Shown here: piece by piece, positions 1 through 7,713 of the stretch | Layout: every line of letters begins with the position of its first letter | Numbering within the stretch: position 1 is the first letter of the stretch | Origin: a virus | Reading direction: 5' to 3' (one strand) | Virus record (IMG/VR): IMGVR_UViG_3300030329_004213 | Coordinates: 1-36,611 of that record | Length of the DNA: 36,611 nucleotides | Notes under the pieces: model-generated | What the model was told of the DNA's origin: nothing | Databases searched by the model: none | The model's input: the letters and a program-made list of their open reading frames with translations, nothing else | Program-made: the position numbers and the translations under genes

Positions 1-81
1 TGGTTCTTTGTTTTTTAATGTGGTTAAGAACCCGACGCAAATGCCAAACTCAATCCACAATTCTTAGATTTAATTCCCTAG

Positions 82-123
82 CCAATATATATATTATAGT
101 CTTTCTGGCCAGAGAAGTAAAGT
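82..123 (-). promoter_or_regulatory. Leftward sigma70-like promoter, one copy of a 42-bp inverted duplicate
   Basis: Read on the minus strand this holds TTTACT (116-121), a 17-base spacer and TATAAT (93-98). The spacer carries the perfect palindrome TCTGGCCAGA (104-113). All 42 bases are identical to 13807-13848 in the opposite orientation. It lies just past the end of the polymerase gene and points out of the window, so it should drive genes to the left. Bases 1-81 hold no gene I can support. Promoter function is inferred from the consensus match and from the duplication. Confidence 0.75.
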
Positions 124-129
124 GTTATT

Positions 130-2937
130 TTACAACTTTCTCCATTTTTCTATGTGCACCTTACGAAATCCAGGTCTGATTAAACCTTTTATCAAATACC
201 AGTCACCAATCCTACCCTCCTCAACAATTGGCTTACCAATCTTGGGATATTTGAAACGGTCTATGCCACATATGATTGGACCTGTGTCGTCTTCAAACGT
301 CATATTCAACCAAAGGTTATGGGTCTCAACCCTGCGACCACCTCTCTTGGCTAAGTTGACGGTTTCGTTCATGTCTCTAAGGTTTTTCTCTTTTAGCTTA
401 CCAAAAAATACATACCGTCCAGGAGTGTCTGCGTCTAGGGTAGCAATGTCACTAATTTTAGATTTTATGTTGTGCTGTTGTGGATTTTCCTTTATGTGGC
501 CAAACTTACGCTCGCATTCAAAAATATCATCATAGGCTGTTGTTCCACTTGCTAGGAGTTTTTCTTGACGTGGTGTTAAAGGTTGTTTAAGATTACGACG
601 ATTAATTATGTCCTCTGCCATTTTGGGACCAATGCCCTTGATGCCCAGCAACCCACCAATCAACTTTCCGTTTTGCACCGACCAGTTGATCTCAGATTTT
701 TGCTGATCGTAGGGCAGATATTCTAATCCCTCTCGGACAACCTCCCTTAACAACCTAACTGCTTGCTCGTCGTCTTTGACGTTGCGGAGACATGCAGCAG
801 CAAACTCTAACGGAAACTTAGACTTCAGTACACAGCACCAATAACTAACCAGCCCATAGCTAATGGCGTGACTGCGGTTAAATGCCCATGAGCCCATTGT
901 GTTTATGTGTTTCCAAATGTTCTCTGCATCCTGTTCGGATATTCCATTTTCCTCCGCACCTGCTTTAAACTTTACCCAATATTGGTCGAAAAATTCTTGC
1001 CCTAAACTTTTACTCATCGCTTTGCGTAATGAACTAACGTCTTCCCAGCTCAGCTTGCCGATCTCCCGACCGATGGTCATAACCTGTTCCTGATAAACAA
1101 CAACCCCATGCGTTACTTTTGTTATCTTCTCGGTGAGTGGGTGTAAGTATTCTGTAGGAGTTTCTCCGGTGTGACGTTTGATGTATTCCGTAGTGCCTCC
1201 AGAAACTAATGGTCCAGGACGACCCAATGCGGTAATTGCAGCAATGTCCTCGAACTTGTGCACCTTCATTTGGTGGGTAACGGATTGTAAGGCATAGCCT
1301 TCAAACTGGAATATGCCTGTGTACTTTTCGTCATTCAAAATGGCAAATGCTTTTTTATCGTCTAGTGGGTAATTTAAAAGTTGGTCTCTGGTCCACCCAA
1401 CCTGATCTAATATGTCTTGTATTACAGACAGTGTGCGTAAACCCAAAGCATCTATCTTCAATAGATTAAGACTTTCAGCATCTTTTTTATCTATCTGGGC
1501 TGCAGTGGTCTGGGCACTAACCGAGCAATACTTATGAACAGGATCTTCGGTCACCAATATGGCAGCAGCATGAACACCGTTGTGTCGAGCGTGATTTTCC
1601 ATATCAGCTGCAATGGCCATCTGTGGGTATTTTTCCAGCACTTTTTTGCCAACATCTAAATCGTTAAATGTATCTAGTATACAAAGTGCTGATCGGGCAT
1701 CTCCACTACTTCTTTCAATAATCGCTCCCTTCAGATCGTTCACCTCCCATGCTGGTACTCCTAGCTCCTTGGCAACTTCGCTAATGGTTATCTTGGCTTT
1801 GTAACGACTCACCGTTCCTAGCCTAGCAACTTTTTCTTCGCCATATTTATTCTTCAAATATTCAAAAACCATCTCCCTGCGATCATCCTGAAAGTCTATA
1901 TCAATATCCGGCAAGTCTTCCCTTGTTATATCTATGAATCGCTCAAATAAAAGGTCGTGCTCTATAGGGTCAATATCCGTTATGGCTAACAGGTAGCAAA
2001 CCAAACTCCCAGCCGAAGAACCTCTAGCTGGACCAACCAGCATGTGCTGTTTCGCATATTTGATCATATCCGCTATGACAAAAAAATAATCCTCAAAATC
2101 CTTTTCTTTAATTAGCTCTAATTCACGTTTTAAGCGTTTTTTGTACACAGGGTTGTTTAAGTCTACCTTGCGGTCTTTTGCACCTTGTAAGCACAGCTCT
2201 CGTAAAGTCTTAGAGGACTTAAATCCTATCATTTGTGCAGTGGGCAGTGTGGCATTACATTGCTCTGCAATTTTGTAGGTGTTCTCGATGGCTTCCTCAG
2301 GCAACCAAGGCACAGCATCCCTCAGCTCCCACTCGTCTAACAGATGCATTGCTTTGCTTCGCTCTGTGCGGTTGCGTCCAACCAGCACTTCATAAGCCTT
2401 GCGATCTGTGGGGTAAGGAAATAGATTGTCACTGACAGCCACAGGGCGAAAGTGTTTGTCGTGACAAAATTGCAAAGCCTTCCGGCTACTGGTTGGACTG
2501 AACTCTATATATAAATTATTTTTGCGAGGCAGTAAACCCCACTCTGGAGTTGTACCACTCAGAATTATCACGTTATCACTAACATCAAACAGATCAACAT
2601 AAGAAATTCTGGGAACGTAATAAAATTGCTCCTTAGATGTGCTTTTCGTAACCAGCTTGTAAATCTCTTGTAAACCATCATTGTTCCTCCCCAAAAATGT
2701 CATCAAGTTAGTTGCCTGCTTGATACGTTCTGTTGCATCCTCTACAACTGCCAGCTCTACACCAAATATTGGTTTCTTACCTGCTTTGGAGCAGTGCTTG
2801 TTAAAGGGCACATGTCCCCAAGTGCCACCAAAATCTGTTATGCCTATGGACTCTTGTTCACAGTTTTGTATAATTTTTTCAACCGACCCATAAGCTGTTC
2901 GGAAAGAATACTCTGTGCGCACTTTTAGGTTAATCAC
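130..2937 (-). CDS. dnaE: DNA polymerase III alpha subunit-like replicative polymerase (DnaE family)
   Basis: Replicative family C DNA polymerase. From the N-terminus there is a PHP domain with ITDFGGTWGHVPF, a palm with PDIDIDF (about 343-349), the third catalytic aspartate in LKIDALGLRTL (about 496), HARHNGVHAAAIL, GRPGPL, helix-hairpin-helix GIKGIGPKMAEDI and a C-terminal OB-fold. It has 935 residues against about 1,160 in E. coli, so the tau-binding tail is probably missing. The first PHP metal motif reads KVR instead of HxH, so PHP nuclease activity is doubtful; proofreading probably comes from the exonuclease just upstream. I chose GTG 2937: GGAGG lies six bases before it and GTGA overlaps the exonuclease stop. 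An upstream GTG at 2961 would place that site inside the gene. Confidence 0.95.
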   Translation of the reverse strand: MINLKVRTEYSFRTAYGSVEKIIQNCEQESIGITDFGGTWGHVPFNKHCSKAGKKPIFGVELAVVEDATERIKQATNLMTFLGRNNDGLQEIYKLVTKSTSKEQFYYVPRISYVDLFDVSDNVIILSGTTPEWGLLPRKNNLYIEFSPTSSRKALQFCHDKHFRPVAVSDNLFPYPTDRKAYEVLVGRNRTERSKAMHLLDEWELRDAVPWLPEEAIENTYKIAEQCNATLPTAQMIGFKSSKTLRELCLQGAKDRKVDLNNPVYKKRLKRELELIKEKDFEDYFFVIADMIKYAKQHMLVGPARGSSAGSLVCYLLAITDIDPIEHDLLFERFIDITREDLPDIDIDFQDDRREMVFEYLKNKYGEEKVARLGTVSRYKAKITISEVAKELGVPAWEVNDLKGAIIERSSGDARSALCILDTFNDLDVGKKVLEKYPQMAIAADMENHARHNGVHAAAILVTEDPVHKYCSVSAQTTAAQIDKKDAESLNLLKIDALGLRTLSVIQDILDQVGWTRDQLLNYPLDDKKAFAILNDEKYTGIFQFEGYALQSVTHQMKVHKFEDIAAITALGRPGPLVSGGTTEYIKRHTGETPTEYLHPLTEKITKVTHGVVVYQEQVMTIGREIGKLSWEDVSSLRKAMSKSLGQEFFDQYWVKFKAGAEENGISEQDAENIWKHINTMGSWAFNRSHAISYGLVSYWCCVLKSKFPLEFAAACLRNVKDDEQAVRLLREVVREGLEYLPYDQQKSEINWSVQNGKLIGGLLGIKGIGPKMAEDIINRRNLKQPLTPRQEKLLASGTTAYDDIFECERKFGHIKENPQQHNIKSKISDIATLDADTPGRYVFFGKLKEKNLRDMNETVNLAKRGGRRVETHNLWLNMTFEDDTGPIICGIDRFKYPKIGKPIVEEGRIGDWYLIKGLIRPGFRKVHIEKWRKL

Positions 2938-3467
2938 AAATGGCCCTCCTTTTTGTACCACTTTATAATTTCTATCATCGCTAAAACATCCTCCACCGAT
3001 CTGTGTGCCTTTGCATGCTCTTTTTCTGTTACCTCCTTGTAGATATCTCCGAGCTTGCGTTTTCTCCCCCAGATATATTCACCAATCTCAATCGTGCAGA
3101 TGTGTTCGTATGGCCATGGGAAACAGTTCATTTTATCATACCGCTGAAGTTCAAATTTTAATATTTTGCGGTCAAACGGTAGATTGTGAGCAACCAATGT
3201 TTTCTCTCCCAAGAAAAATTCACACAGCTTAGTGTAATGAGCCATGAATGGTTTCTTGTCCTTCAGATCATCATCCGTGATGCCTGTAATTTTAGTAATC
3301 TTTGGGTCGAGCTGTTGCTGTGGGTTGACCAAAAACTCTAGCCGATCAATCTCTTTCAAATCATCGTCCAGCTTGATGGCACCGAACTCAATAATCTTTG
3401 GTTGGGTGACTAGATCAGAACCCTCCGCTTTGGGCAAACCTGTTGTTTCCAGATCAAACGCTATCAT
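2934..3467 (-). CDS. dnaQ: DnaQ-like DEDDh 3'-5' exonuclease
   Basis: Probable proofreading exonuclease. Exo I is FDLETTG (D5, E7), Exo II is AHNLPFD (H94, D99) and Exo III is HRSVED (H155, D160), giving a complete DEDDh set in 177 residues. It is a single domain, like the catalytic half of the bacterial epsilon subunit, and no clamp-binding tail is obvious. Its stop overlaps the polymerase start as GTGA, which suggests translational coupling and a working polymerase-exonuclease pair. Its own start overlaps the end of the preceding gene by 14 bases and has only a weak AGAGAG ribosome site. A role in RNA or general nucleotide trimming cannot be excluded, but the pairing favours proofreading. 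Confidence 0.93.
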   Translation of the reverse strand: MIAFDLETTGLPKAEGSDLVTQPKIIEFGAIKLDDDLKEIDRLEFLVNPQQQLDPKITKITGITDDDLKDKKPFMAHYTKLCEFFLGEKTLVAHNLPFDRKILKFELQRYDKMNCFPWPYEHICTIEIGEYIWGRKRKLGDIYKEVTEKEHAKAHRSVEDVLAMIEIIKWYKKEGHL

Positions 3468-3765
3468 CTTTACTCTCTCTGTCTAACGACTCTAGAATAA
3501 ATGCATAAACACCCATGTCGTGGATTGAGTCTAAGTGAGATACTGGCCAGTTCTGAGTGTATCTTGTTAGCTTAGCAACCAACATATTTATAATACCAAA
3601 ACGGTTGTGTTCCTTTTCGGTGTTAAGCTGAACACCATTAGGAAACAACGTCATCATCACTTTACCATGCTGGTGGTAGTTGTCGCCATAAGCCTTGTTT
3701 CTTTCTTTAAAAGTTTTAAGAGCATCCTTAAATACAGATTCAACACTATTCTCTTTCATATTCAT
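3454..3765 (-). CDS. DUF1599/DUF6378-like small phage protein (possible nucleotide-related role)
   Basis: A 103-residue protein with ERNKAYGDNYHQHG near the N-terminus and INMLVAKLTRY...HLDSIHDMGVYAFILESL near the C-terminus. This layout (a Lys/Tyr-Gly segment, then a helix with a K-x-x-R block, then an aspartate-rich helix) is that of small all-alpha phage proteins annotated as DUF1599/DUF6378 or nucleotide-modification-associated domains, some of which are compared with MazG-like pyrophosphohydrolases. No enzymatic role can be read directly. It sits inside the nucleotide and replication operon, overlapping the genes on both sides. Met1 and Met3 are both possible starts; neither has a strong ribosome site. 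Confidence 0.7.
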   Translation of the reverse strand: MNMKENSVESVFKDALKTFKERNKAYGDNYHQHGKVMMTLFPNGVQLNTEKEHNRFGIINMLVAKLTRYTQNWPVSHLDSIHDMGVYAFILESLDRESKDDSV

Positions 3766-3943
3766 CTTTCCACTTTGCCATTTGTTTTAAAAGATTTTCT
3801 GCACATTCCACCCTACCGTATACAATGTCATCAGTATTATCTGAAGTGACTTCTTCGTCCTTTTTGGCTTTAACTTCTGCTCCGGCATATGCTTCGTTTA
3901 TTAAATACTTTTCAATCTTTTCTAAAAGTTCACTGTCCTTCAT
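3746..3943 (-). CDS. Small hypothetical protein
   Basis: A 65-residue protein I do not recognise: MKDSELLEKIEKYLINEAY, an acidic/lysine middle and an amphipathic C-terminal helix rich in K, W and E. I chose ATG 3943 because AAAGGAGG lies six bases upstream. An earlier in-frame ATG at 3961 would put this ribosome site inside the gene. It overlaps the following gene by 20 bases. No membrane segment or cysteine motif is visible. Its place in a tightly overlapping operon supports it being a real gene. Confidence 0.6.
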   Translation of the reverse strand: MKDSELLEKIEKYLINEAYAGAEVKAKKDEEVTSDNTDDIVYGRVECAENLLKQMAKWKDEYERE

Positions 3944-3972
3944 CACCTGCCTCCTTTTCATCCTTTCTTTAA

Positions 3973-4209
3973 TTAATTCCTTAACAAAAATTCTGTAGTC
4001 TTAGATAAACATGCAGTCAGAACAGTTCCTAGTTTACGTCTTTGTGATTCGTTGTAAACTGCTGCTCTTATTTCTCTAAGAAGTTCGTATGCTGGCGAGT
4101 GGTTTAAGTTCTGTTTTAACTTTATCATACTTTGTTCATCTATGGCAAATATCCTAGCAACTCTTTTACCATCCATATATATGTCATTATTTTTTATTAC
4201 CAGACTCAC
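3973..4209 (-). CDS. Small hypothetical protein
   Basis: A 78-residue protein not recognised by family. The N-terminus looks like a short beta-hairpin (SLVIKNNDIYMDGKRVARIF) followed by helices with NHSPAYELLREIRAAVYNE. GTG 4209 is preferred: GGAGGA stands nine bases upstream and the GTGA overlaps the stop of the phosphatase gene, the same coupling device used elsewhere in this operon. The longer frame starting at 4239 would include the ribosome site. The hairpin plus charged helix could be a small nucleic-acid-binding or adaptor fold, but nothing proves that. Confidence 0.6.
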   Translation of the reverse strand: MSLVIKNNDIYMDGKRVARIFAIDEQSMIKLKQNLNHSPAYELLREIRAAVYNESQRRKLGTVLTACLSKTTEFLLRN

Positions 4210-4646
4210 TTTGTTTTGTCCTCCATAGATAAACAACACACCTTGTTATCACGCCACATGTTGACGCACTCTTTACGATCTTCTATCGCAAACCATATAT
4301 TTTTATTACAATGTTTCATTAAGAAAATCTCTTCTTTGACTTGCCAGTCACTCCTTTTATCTCCGTTAGGACGCATGTGTAGTAGGTCCCATGGTATGTC
4401 GTAACGCTTTAACCAGTCCACTGTTTCATTACGCCATTTTTCTTCCCTAGCTGTGATTATTATGATTTTAATCTCTTCAGGGTCACTAATTTTTAATGCT
4501 CGCAATATGTTACAAGTATTTTCTATCGGAATGTCTTCACAGGCTCTAGAATTAAACTCATCATAGCGTTTTTCTCTAAACAGGTGCATTCTATGATTAG
4601 AGTCGCAAAGGGTTCCATCCAGATCAGAAATTACCCACCTATCCAT
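4206..4646 (-). CDS. HAD-superfamily phosphatase, Pnk 3'-phosphatase-like
   Basis: A 146-residue HAD hydrolase. Motif I is ISDLDGTLCDS (D8, D10), motif II is IIITARE, the motif III lysine lies in KRSDWQVKEEI and motif IV is IEDRKECVNMW. The lid and spacing resemble the stand-alone phosphatase half of T4 polynucleotide kinase, with no kinase half (no P-loop). Likely substrates are 3'-phosphate ends or nucleotides, but other HAD substrates are possible. I chose ATG 4646, with GGAG just upstream, over the frame opening at 4670. It overlaps both neighbours. A repair or RNA-end-processing role in the replication operon would make sense. Confidence 0.83.
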   Translation of the reverse strand: MDRWVISDLDGTLCDSNHRMHLFREKRYDEFNSRACEDIPIENTCNILRALKISDPEEIKIIIITAREEKWRNETVDWLKRYDIPWDLLHMRPNGDKRSDWQVKEEIFLMKHCNKNIWFAIEDRKECVNMWRDNKVCCLSMEDKTK

Positions 4647-5110
4647 GATGGCTCCTCTCTGCGTGTCCACTTTGATTGATGTATTTTTTCTCCGTTGTAA
4701 TAGTCTCGATATGCTTTAACAGCATCTTTGTTTTTGTATTTGTCGGGCATAGCCTGAGCAAAGTCTGTTACGTTATCGGAAAAATCTAGCGTCTCAGGAG
4801 TTTCTATTAAATACTTTATTAATTTTTTATAAGAGCTATGAATTTTATTGTAACGGTGAGAGTACTCAAAACACAAAGCTACAAAATAATTTAATGCCCA
4901 GTAGTAGTTTCTATTGTTTTCCCGAACCCATTTAGTGCAAGGGTGGTTGTGAAAGCAAGGTTTATAAAGATGTGGACTAGGATTGATTGCAGCTAAGTGA
5001 TGAGCAGTACAAAGCATCTGTGCTGATTCTAATATCATCTTTACAACATGTTTGTCGTGATGTGCTTCTGCTGCTAACCATGGATCTTTATCTAAAATAA
5101 ATAAATTCAT
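4631..5110 (-). CDS. Conserved phage protein with HHDKHVVKMILE motif
   Basis: A 159-residue protein of a family I recognise from marine T4-like and other phages but whose function I do not know. Conserved landmarks are AHHDKHVVKMILESAQML (histidine-rich helix), the HNHPCTKWVREN segment, FAQAMPDKYK and AYRDYYNGEKIHQSKWTRR near the end. Several His, Asp and Cys residues could bind metal or nucleic acid. The start has TTGAGAAAGGA upstream, the favoured ribosome-site context in this genome. It is the first gene after a small gap with a candidate promoter at 5136-5164, and its end overlaps the phosphatase gene by 16 bases. Confidence 0.75.
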   Translation of the reverse strand: MNLFILDKDPWLAAEAHHDKHVVKMILESAQMLCTAHHLAAINPSPHLYKPCFHNHPCTKWVRENNRNYYWALNYFVALCFEYSHRYNKIHSSYKKLIKYLIETPETLDFSDNVTDFAQAMPDKYKNKDAVKAYRDYYNGEKIHQSKWTRREEPSWIGG

Positions 5111-5135
5111 ATAATTCCTTTCTCAATAAGTTTTA

Positions 5136-5164
5136 ATTATACCTTAATGTTTGTACCGAGTTAA
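5136..5164 (-). promoter_or_regulatory. Candidate internal leftward promoter
   Basis: On the minus strand: TTAACT (5159-5164), a 17-base spacer and TATAAT (5136-5141), about 26 bases before the start codon of the gene at 5110. It overlaps the end of the 57-residue gene upstream and would boost the downstream half of the operon. Inferred from consensus only. Confidence 0.5.
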
Positions 5165-5317
5165 AGTTATTTCTTGAAAATCTTCAGCCATCTCTAATGC
5201 TAAATCTACAAAATCAGGATACTCCTCTCTGATTATAGAAGGTGGTTTGCCTGACGTTGCTGCTCCGTGGATTAGTGTAATTAAAAATGCCATATGTATA
5301 TCTTCTAAATCTTCCAT
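5144..5317 (-). CDS. 57-residue hypothetical protein
   Basis: A short gene of 57 residues beginning MEDLEDIHMAFLITLIHGAA and ending EITLTRYKH, acidic and probably helical, family unknown. It has AAGGA about six bases before ATG, and its start lies one base beyond the stop of thyX, which fits the operon spacing. The centre reads SGKPPSIIREEYPDFVDLAL; no known motif. It is supported by ribosome site, spacing and by filling what would otherwise be an empty stretch of about 200 bases. Confidence 0.6.
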   Translation of the reverse strand: MEDLEDIHMAFLITLIHGAATSGKPPSIIREEYPDFVDLALEMAEDFQEITLTRYKH

Positions 5318-5318
5318 T

Positions 5319-5966
5319 TTAATCCTTGTTTAAAGGTTTTGCCATGCTTGGTGCTGCCCACTCGGTTGGTGTAAGGAAAGGTTTTGCCCAAGGATGAGTA
5401 TTAACCACTTCTTTGACCATTAACTTAAATACTTCTTGATATTCCCCCTGAGCACGTGGAGATAGGCGAGACTTGGCCATTTCGTGCAGAGTTCTTAAGC
5501 TAAATTTTGCCACAATGTTTGTATGTATGTTTGTGGGCAATATACCACGAGCGTCTTCTGCAGGAACTAGCTCTCGTAGAGCTTGGTAACATTCATTTAT
5601 CTGCTTCATCGCTCTGTCGTATATAGCTCTGCTCCACTTGTCTTTCATAATTCTATCGGGTGTGTAATAGGTAAACCCAGCCATGTCAACAGTACGTTGC
5701 GACTGCTGTGCGTATGAGCCTTGGCGAGTTCTTACAAACTGATGGGTAAACCCTCTGCTAACCTCTCTTACATCAAATGTATAATCAATAAACTCCCAAG
5801 AAGATTTTATTGTGTTTAGCATGTAGTCTAGCTCTGCTTGTTTTTTCTCTTGATCCCACTCGGAAACTTTTTGATAAGCATCCTCGTCGTTCATAAGCCT
5901 AGTGTTTTTTGTAAACAACAGTAAGTTTACTGCGTCGCTTGTTGCGTTGATTAATTTAACTTTCAT
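5319..5966 (-). CDS. thyX: Flavin-dependent thymidylate synthase ThyX
   Basis: Makes dTMP from dUMP using methylene-tetrahydrofolate and FAD/NADPH. The 215-residue protein carries the ThyX signature as RTRQGSYAQQSQR (79-91), a variant of RHRxxSxNxxSxR with Thr for His and Ala for Asn. It also has NIVAKFSLRTLHEMAKSRLSPRAQGEYQ, matching the C-terminal nucleotide-binding helices that end in an R-x-x-x-x-QxE/QGEYQ block. Length fits the family. ATG 5966 is chosen for AAAGGA upstream and the ATGA overlap with the methyltransferase-like gene. Supplying thymidylate during host shutdown is the usual phage role. The flanking flavin-type and methyltransferase-like genes make a modified-base pathway worth considering. 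Confidence 0.92.
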   Translation of the reverse strand: MKVKLINATSDAVNLLLFTKNTRLMNDEDAYQKVSEWDQEKKQAELDYMLNTIKSSWEFIDYTFDVREVSRGFTHQFVRTRQGSYAQQSQRTVDMAGFTYYTPDRIMKDKWSRAIYDRAMKQINECYQALRELVPAEDARGILPTNIHTNIVAKFSLRTLHEMAKSRLSPRAQGEYQEVFKLMVKEVVNTHPWAKPFLTPTEWAAPSMAKPLNKD

Positions 5967-6478
5967 TGATTTTTTCCTTTCTTTATTAATTGACCTACTA
6001 ACATCAAATTTCTTCCAACCACACCCATTATACATTGCGATTGTATTTTTAGCTCCCATTCAAAACCTGTTGTTTCTGGTTTATAATATGGGTTATTCAT
6101 TAGCATTTTGAATGATGACTCTGTCCAAAAAGATTTATGAGTAAGATCTTGATATGCTAATTCTGATTTGTAGTACGGTACACCATATTGAAATATGCCA
6201 TCATACATCAAAACTCTTTGCACTTCTTTTAAAAACAATATGGCATCTTCACCTGTTAAGTGCTCCATAAAATGGTAACAATGGATAATTGATACCTCGC
6301 CATCGTTTGATGGTATTAGATTTTTAGGGAACTCCCAACTTGGTAATCCAAGATTCATGTCTGCTGAAGATTTTTTTGTACCACTTTCTCCAATACCAAT
6401 TGTAACTCCGGATTTAGGTTTATCCAAAGCACCTATGTCTCGGTCAAGTGCTAACTTTGCTAAAAGTCTATGATCCAC
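5963..6478 (-). CDS. SAM-dependent methyltransferase-like protein
   Basis: A 171-residue protein resembling the Methyltransf_11-type class I fold: DMNLGLPSWEFP, then SIIHCYHFMEHLTGEDAILF with the motif IV-like I-x-H-x-x-x-x-E-H-L pattern, then EVQRVLMYDGIFQYGVPYY in place of the usual ExxRVLKPGGxLxIxVP. The expected glycine-rich SAM loop at the N-terminus is reduced to GVTIGIGESGTKK, so the fold is partial or diverged. Substrate unknown. GTG 6478 is the start, with AAAGGA upstream and an 11-base overlap with the oxidoreductase-like gene; the stop overlaps thyX as ATGA. Such short enzymes are sometimes sugar- or small-molecule-specific. Confidence 0.7.
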   Translation of the reverse strand: MDHRLLAKLALDRDIGALDKPKSGVTIGIGESGTKKSSADMNLGLPSWEFPKNLIPSNDGEVSIIHCYHFMEHLTGEDAILFLKEVQRVLMYDGIFQYGVPYYKSELAYQDLTHKSFWTESSFKMLMNNPYYKPETTGFEWELKIQSQCIMGVVGRNLMLVGQLIKKGKNQ

Positions 6479-7394
6479 TTATTTCCTTTCTTAGTCTAAA
6501 ATAATGGTTTTTGTTTTCTATAAATTTTTCTACAATTTGTATATCTTTTACCACATCGTCCAACAGTAGTTGACGCCAAGTGGCAAACCGCCCAACCGAG
6601 TAAATATTGTATTCTGTTGTCATGGCGTAAATAAAATTCTTTCTTTTTTGCTCGTTTATTGGCATTATTTTACCATACTTTTGACAAGAGATTTCTAAGT
6701 CCGTTAGCTTATTAACTTGAAACCCGAAACAGTCTTTTAACAAACCCATTAAGTTTGGTCCTGCTTTGCCTTCTGGTTCTTTTGCGTATTCCGCAATCAC
6801 AACATTACCAATGATTGAAATTCGATATGGTGCATCTAATGGGTCTGGGCAGTAGACTGTTTGATAAACCTCACAACTGGGGTCTGCGATTATACCTCGT
6901 TGAGTCCATATTGGTTTAACAGGAAATTCTGGTATCTCTGGCCAACTTACCATCTTCATCAATACAGGCATAGGTATTGTGGATATTTTGATCTCTTCGC
7001 TCTTTAATTTTTCTAGATCCAGCGGTGATGAATATTGTATTTGACAGTTGCTGGCCATTTGCGATATCAGGTCTAGGGGTGCGATGTAACGCTGAACTTC
7101 TTGCAGGTTATTTATTGAGCGATTAATCACAGAGCCTGTTACTTTTAAAGCATACATGTTGTTAAAAAATAAATTAGACTCTTTAATTATATTTTGTTCA
7201 TGGCGGATAGCCTTTTGCACCATTACTTTTTTAAACGGTATGCCACAAGCTGTACCCACTCCATTAGTCCGGAAACGTAACAATGCAGAGTGGTTGTTGG
7301 GCAGACTTGTTTGTGCCTCTCGGATTATTGGTTTAAATCTTCTTAACATATTAGCAGATAATAATCCCGCTAAGCCTGCACCGTATACAATCAT
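6468..7394 (-). CDS. FAD-dependent oxidoreductase-like protein, UDP-galactopyranose-mutase-like layout
   Basis: A 308-residue protein with a dinucleotide-binding start, MIVYGAGLAGLLSANMLRR (GxGxxG at 5-10), and a C-terminal segment NIYSVGRFATWRQLLLDDVV recalling the GRxxxYxYxxMDxVI FAD-contact region of UDP-galactopyranose mutases and related flavoproteins. It is shorter than those mutases (about 370-390). The middle has no clear motif. The substrate is unknown. It is transcribed just ahead of a methyltransferase-like gene and thyX, so flavin chemistry on a nucleotide or sugar is plausible. The start has AAAGGA before ATG. Alternatives are a generic NAD(P)-binding protein or an amine oxidase relative. 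Confidence 0.72.
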   Translation of the reverse strand: MIVYGAGLAGLLSANMLRRFKPIIREAQTSLPNNHSALLRFRTNGVGTACGIPFKKVMVQKAIRHEQNIIKESNLFFNNMYALKVTGSVINRSINNLQEVQRYIAPLDLISQMASNCQIQYSSPLDLEKLKSEEIKISTIPMPVLMKMVSWPEIPEFPVKPIWTQRGIIADPSCEVYQTVYCPDPLDAPYRISIIGNVVIAEYAKEPEGKAGPNLMGLLKDCFGFQVNKLTDLEISCQKYGKIMPINEQKRKNFIYAMTTEYNIYSVGRFATWRQLLLDDVVKDIQIVEKFIENKNHYFRLRKEISGS

Positions 7395-7411
7395 TTTTAT
7401 TCCTTTATTTG

Positions 7412-7711
7412 TTATGCGTTTGCTTTTATAAATGCAACCTCTTCAATATAATCTTTTTTGTTTTCAAACTGTGGTATCTTATCCGCATCGTTTAACGAAA
7501 CGTCTAACCATCCTGCTTGCCCCATTTCACGACCCAAAGCTACACGACAACGTATTTCATGGTCGTTGTGTAACATTTGGTAAGTTATGGGAAACACATC
7601 TGTGTCATCTAAATTTTTCTGCAACCAATCGATGTCTAGTTGGCGATTCAGATTTTTCCGAATCGCCTTTTTTGCATATTTGATTAACAGGTCTTTTGTA
7701 AAGTAGTACAT
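7412..7711 (-). CDS. Hypothetical protein
   Basis: A 99-residue protein, family not recognised. It begins MYYFTKDLLIKYAKKAIRK, a basic amphipathic helix, then has a mixed middle with HNDHEIRCRVALGREMGQAGWLDVSL and an acidic C-terminus. No membrane segment. AGGAGG sits six bases before ATG, overlapping the stop of the preceding gene two bases upstream, so the two are translationally linked. A histidine-aspartate cluster (HNDHE) is visible but I cannot assign it to a metal site. Confidence 0.6.
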   Translation of the reverse strand: MYYFTKDLLIKYAKKAIRKNLNRQLDIDWLQKNLDDTDVFPITYQMLHNDHEIRCRVALGREMGQAGWLDVSLNDADKIPQFENKKDYIEEVAFIKANA

Positions 7712-7713
7712 TA

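Noticed and set aside
1-32. Inverted repeat GGTTCTT (2-8) and AAGAACC (26-32), whose minus strand ends in CCA
   Set aside because: Tested as a tRNA end. The T-loop does not fit TTCRANY and the acceptor spacing is wrong; it may only be a chance hairpin at the window edge.
122-535. Plus-strand frames opposite the polymerase gene and similar frames elsewhere in the left half
   Set aside because: These are shadows of the minus-strand genes: no ribosome sites, no family motifs and full overlap with genes of clear identity.
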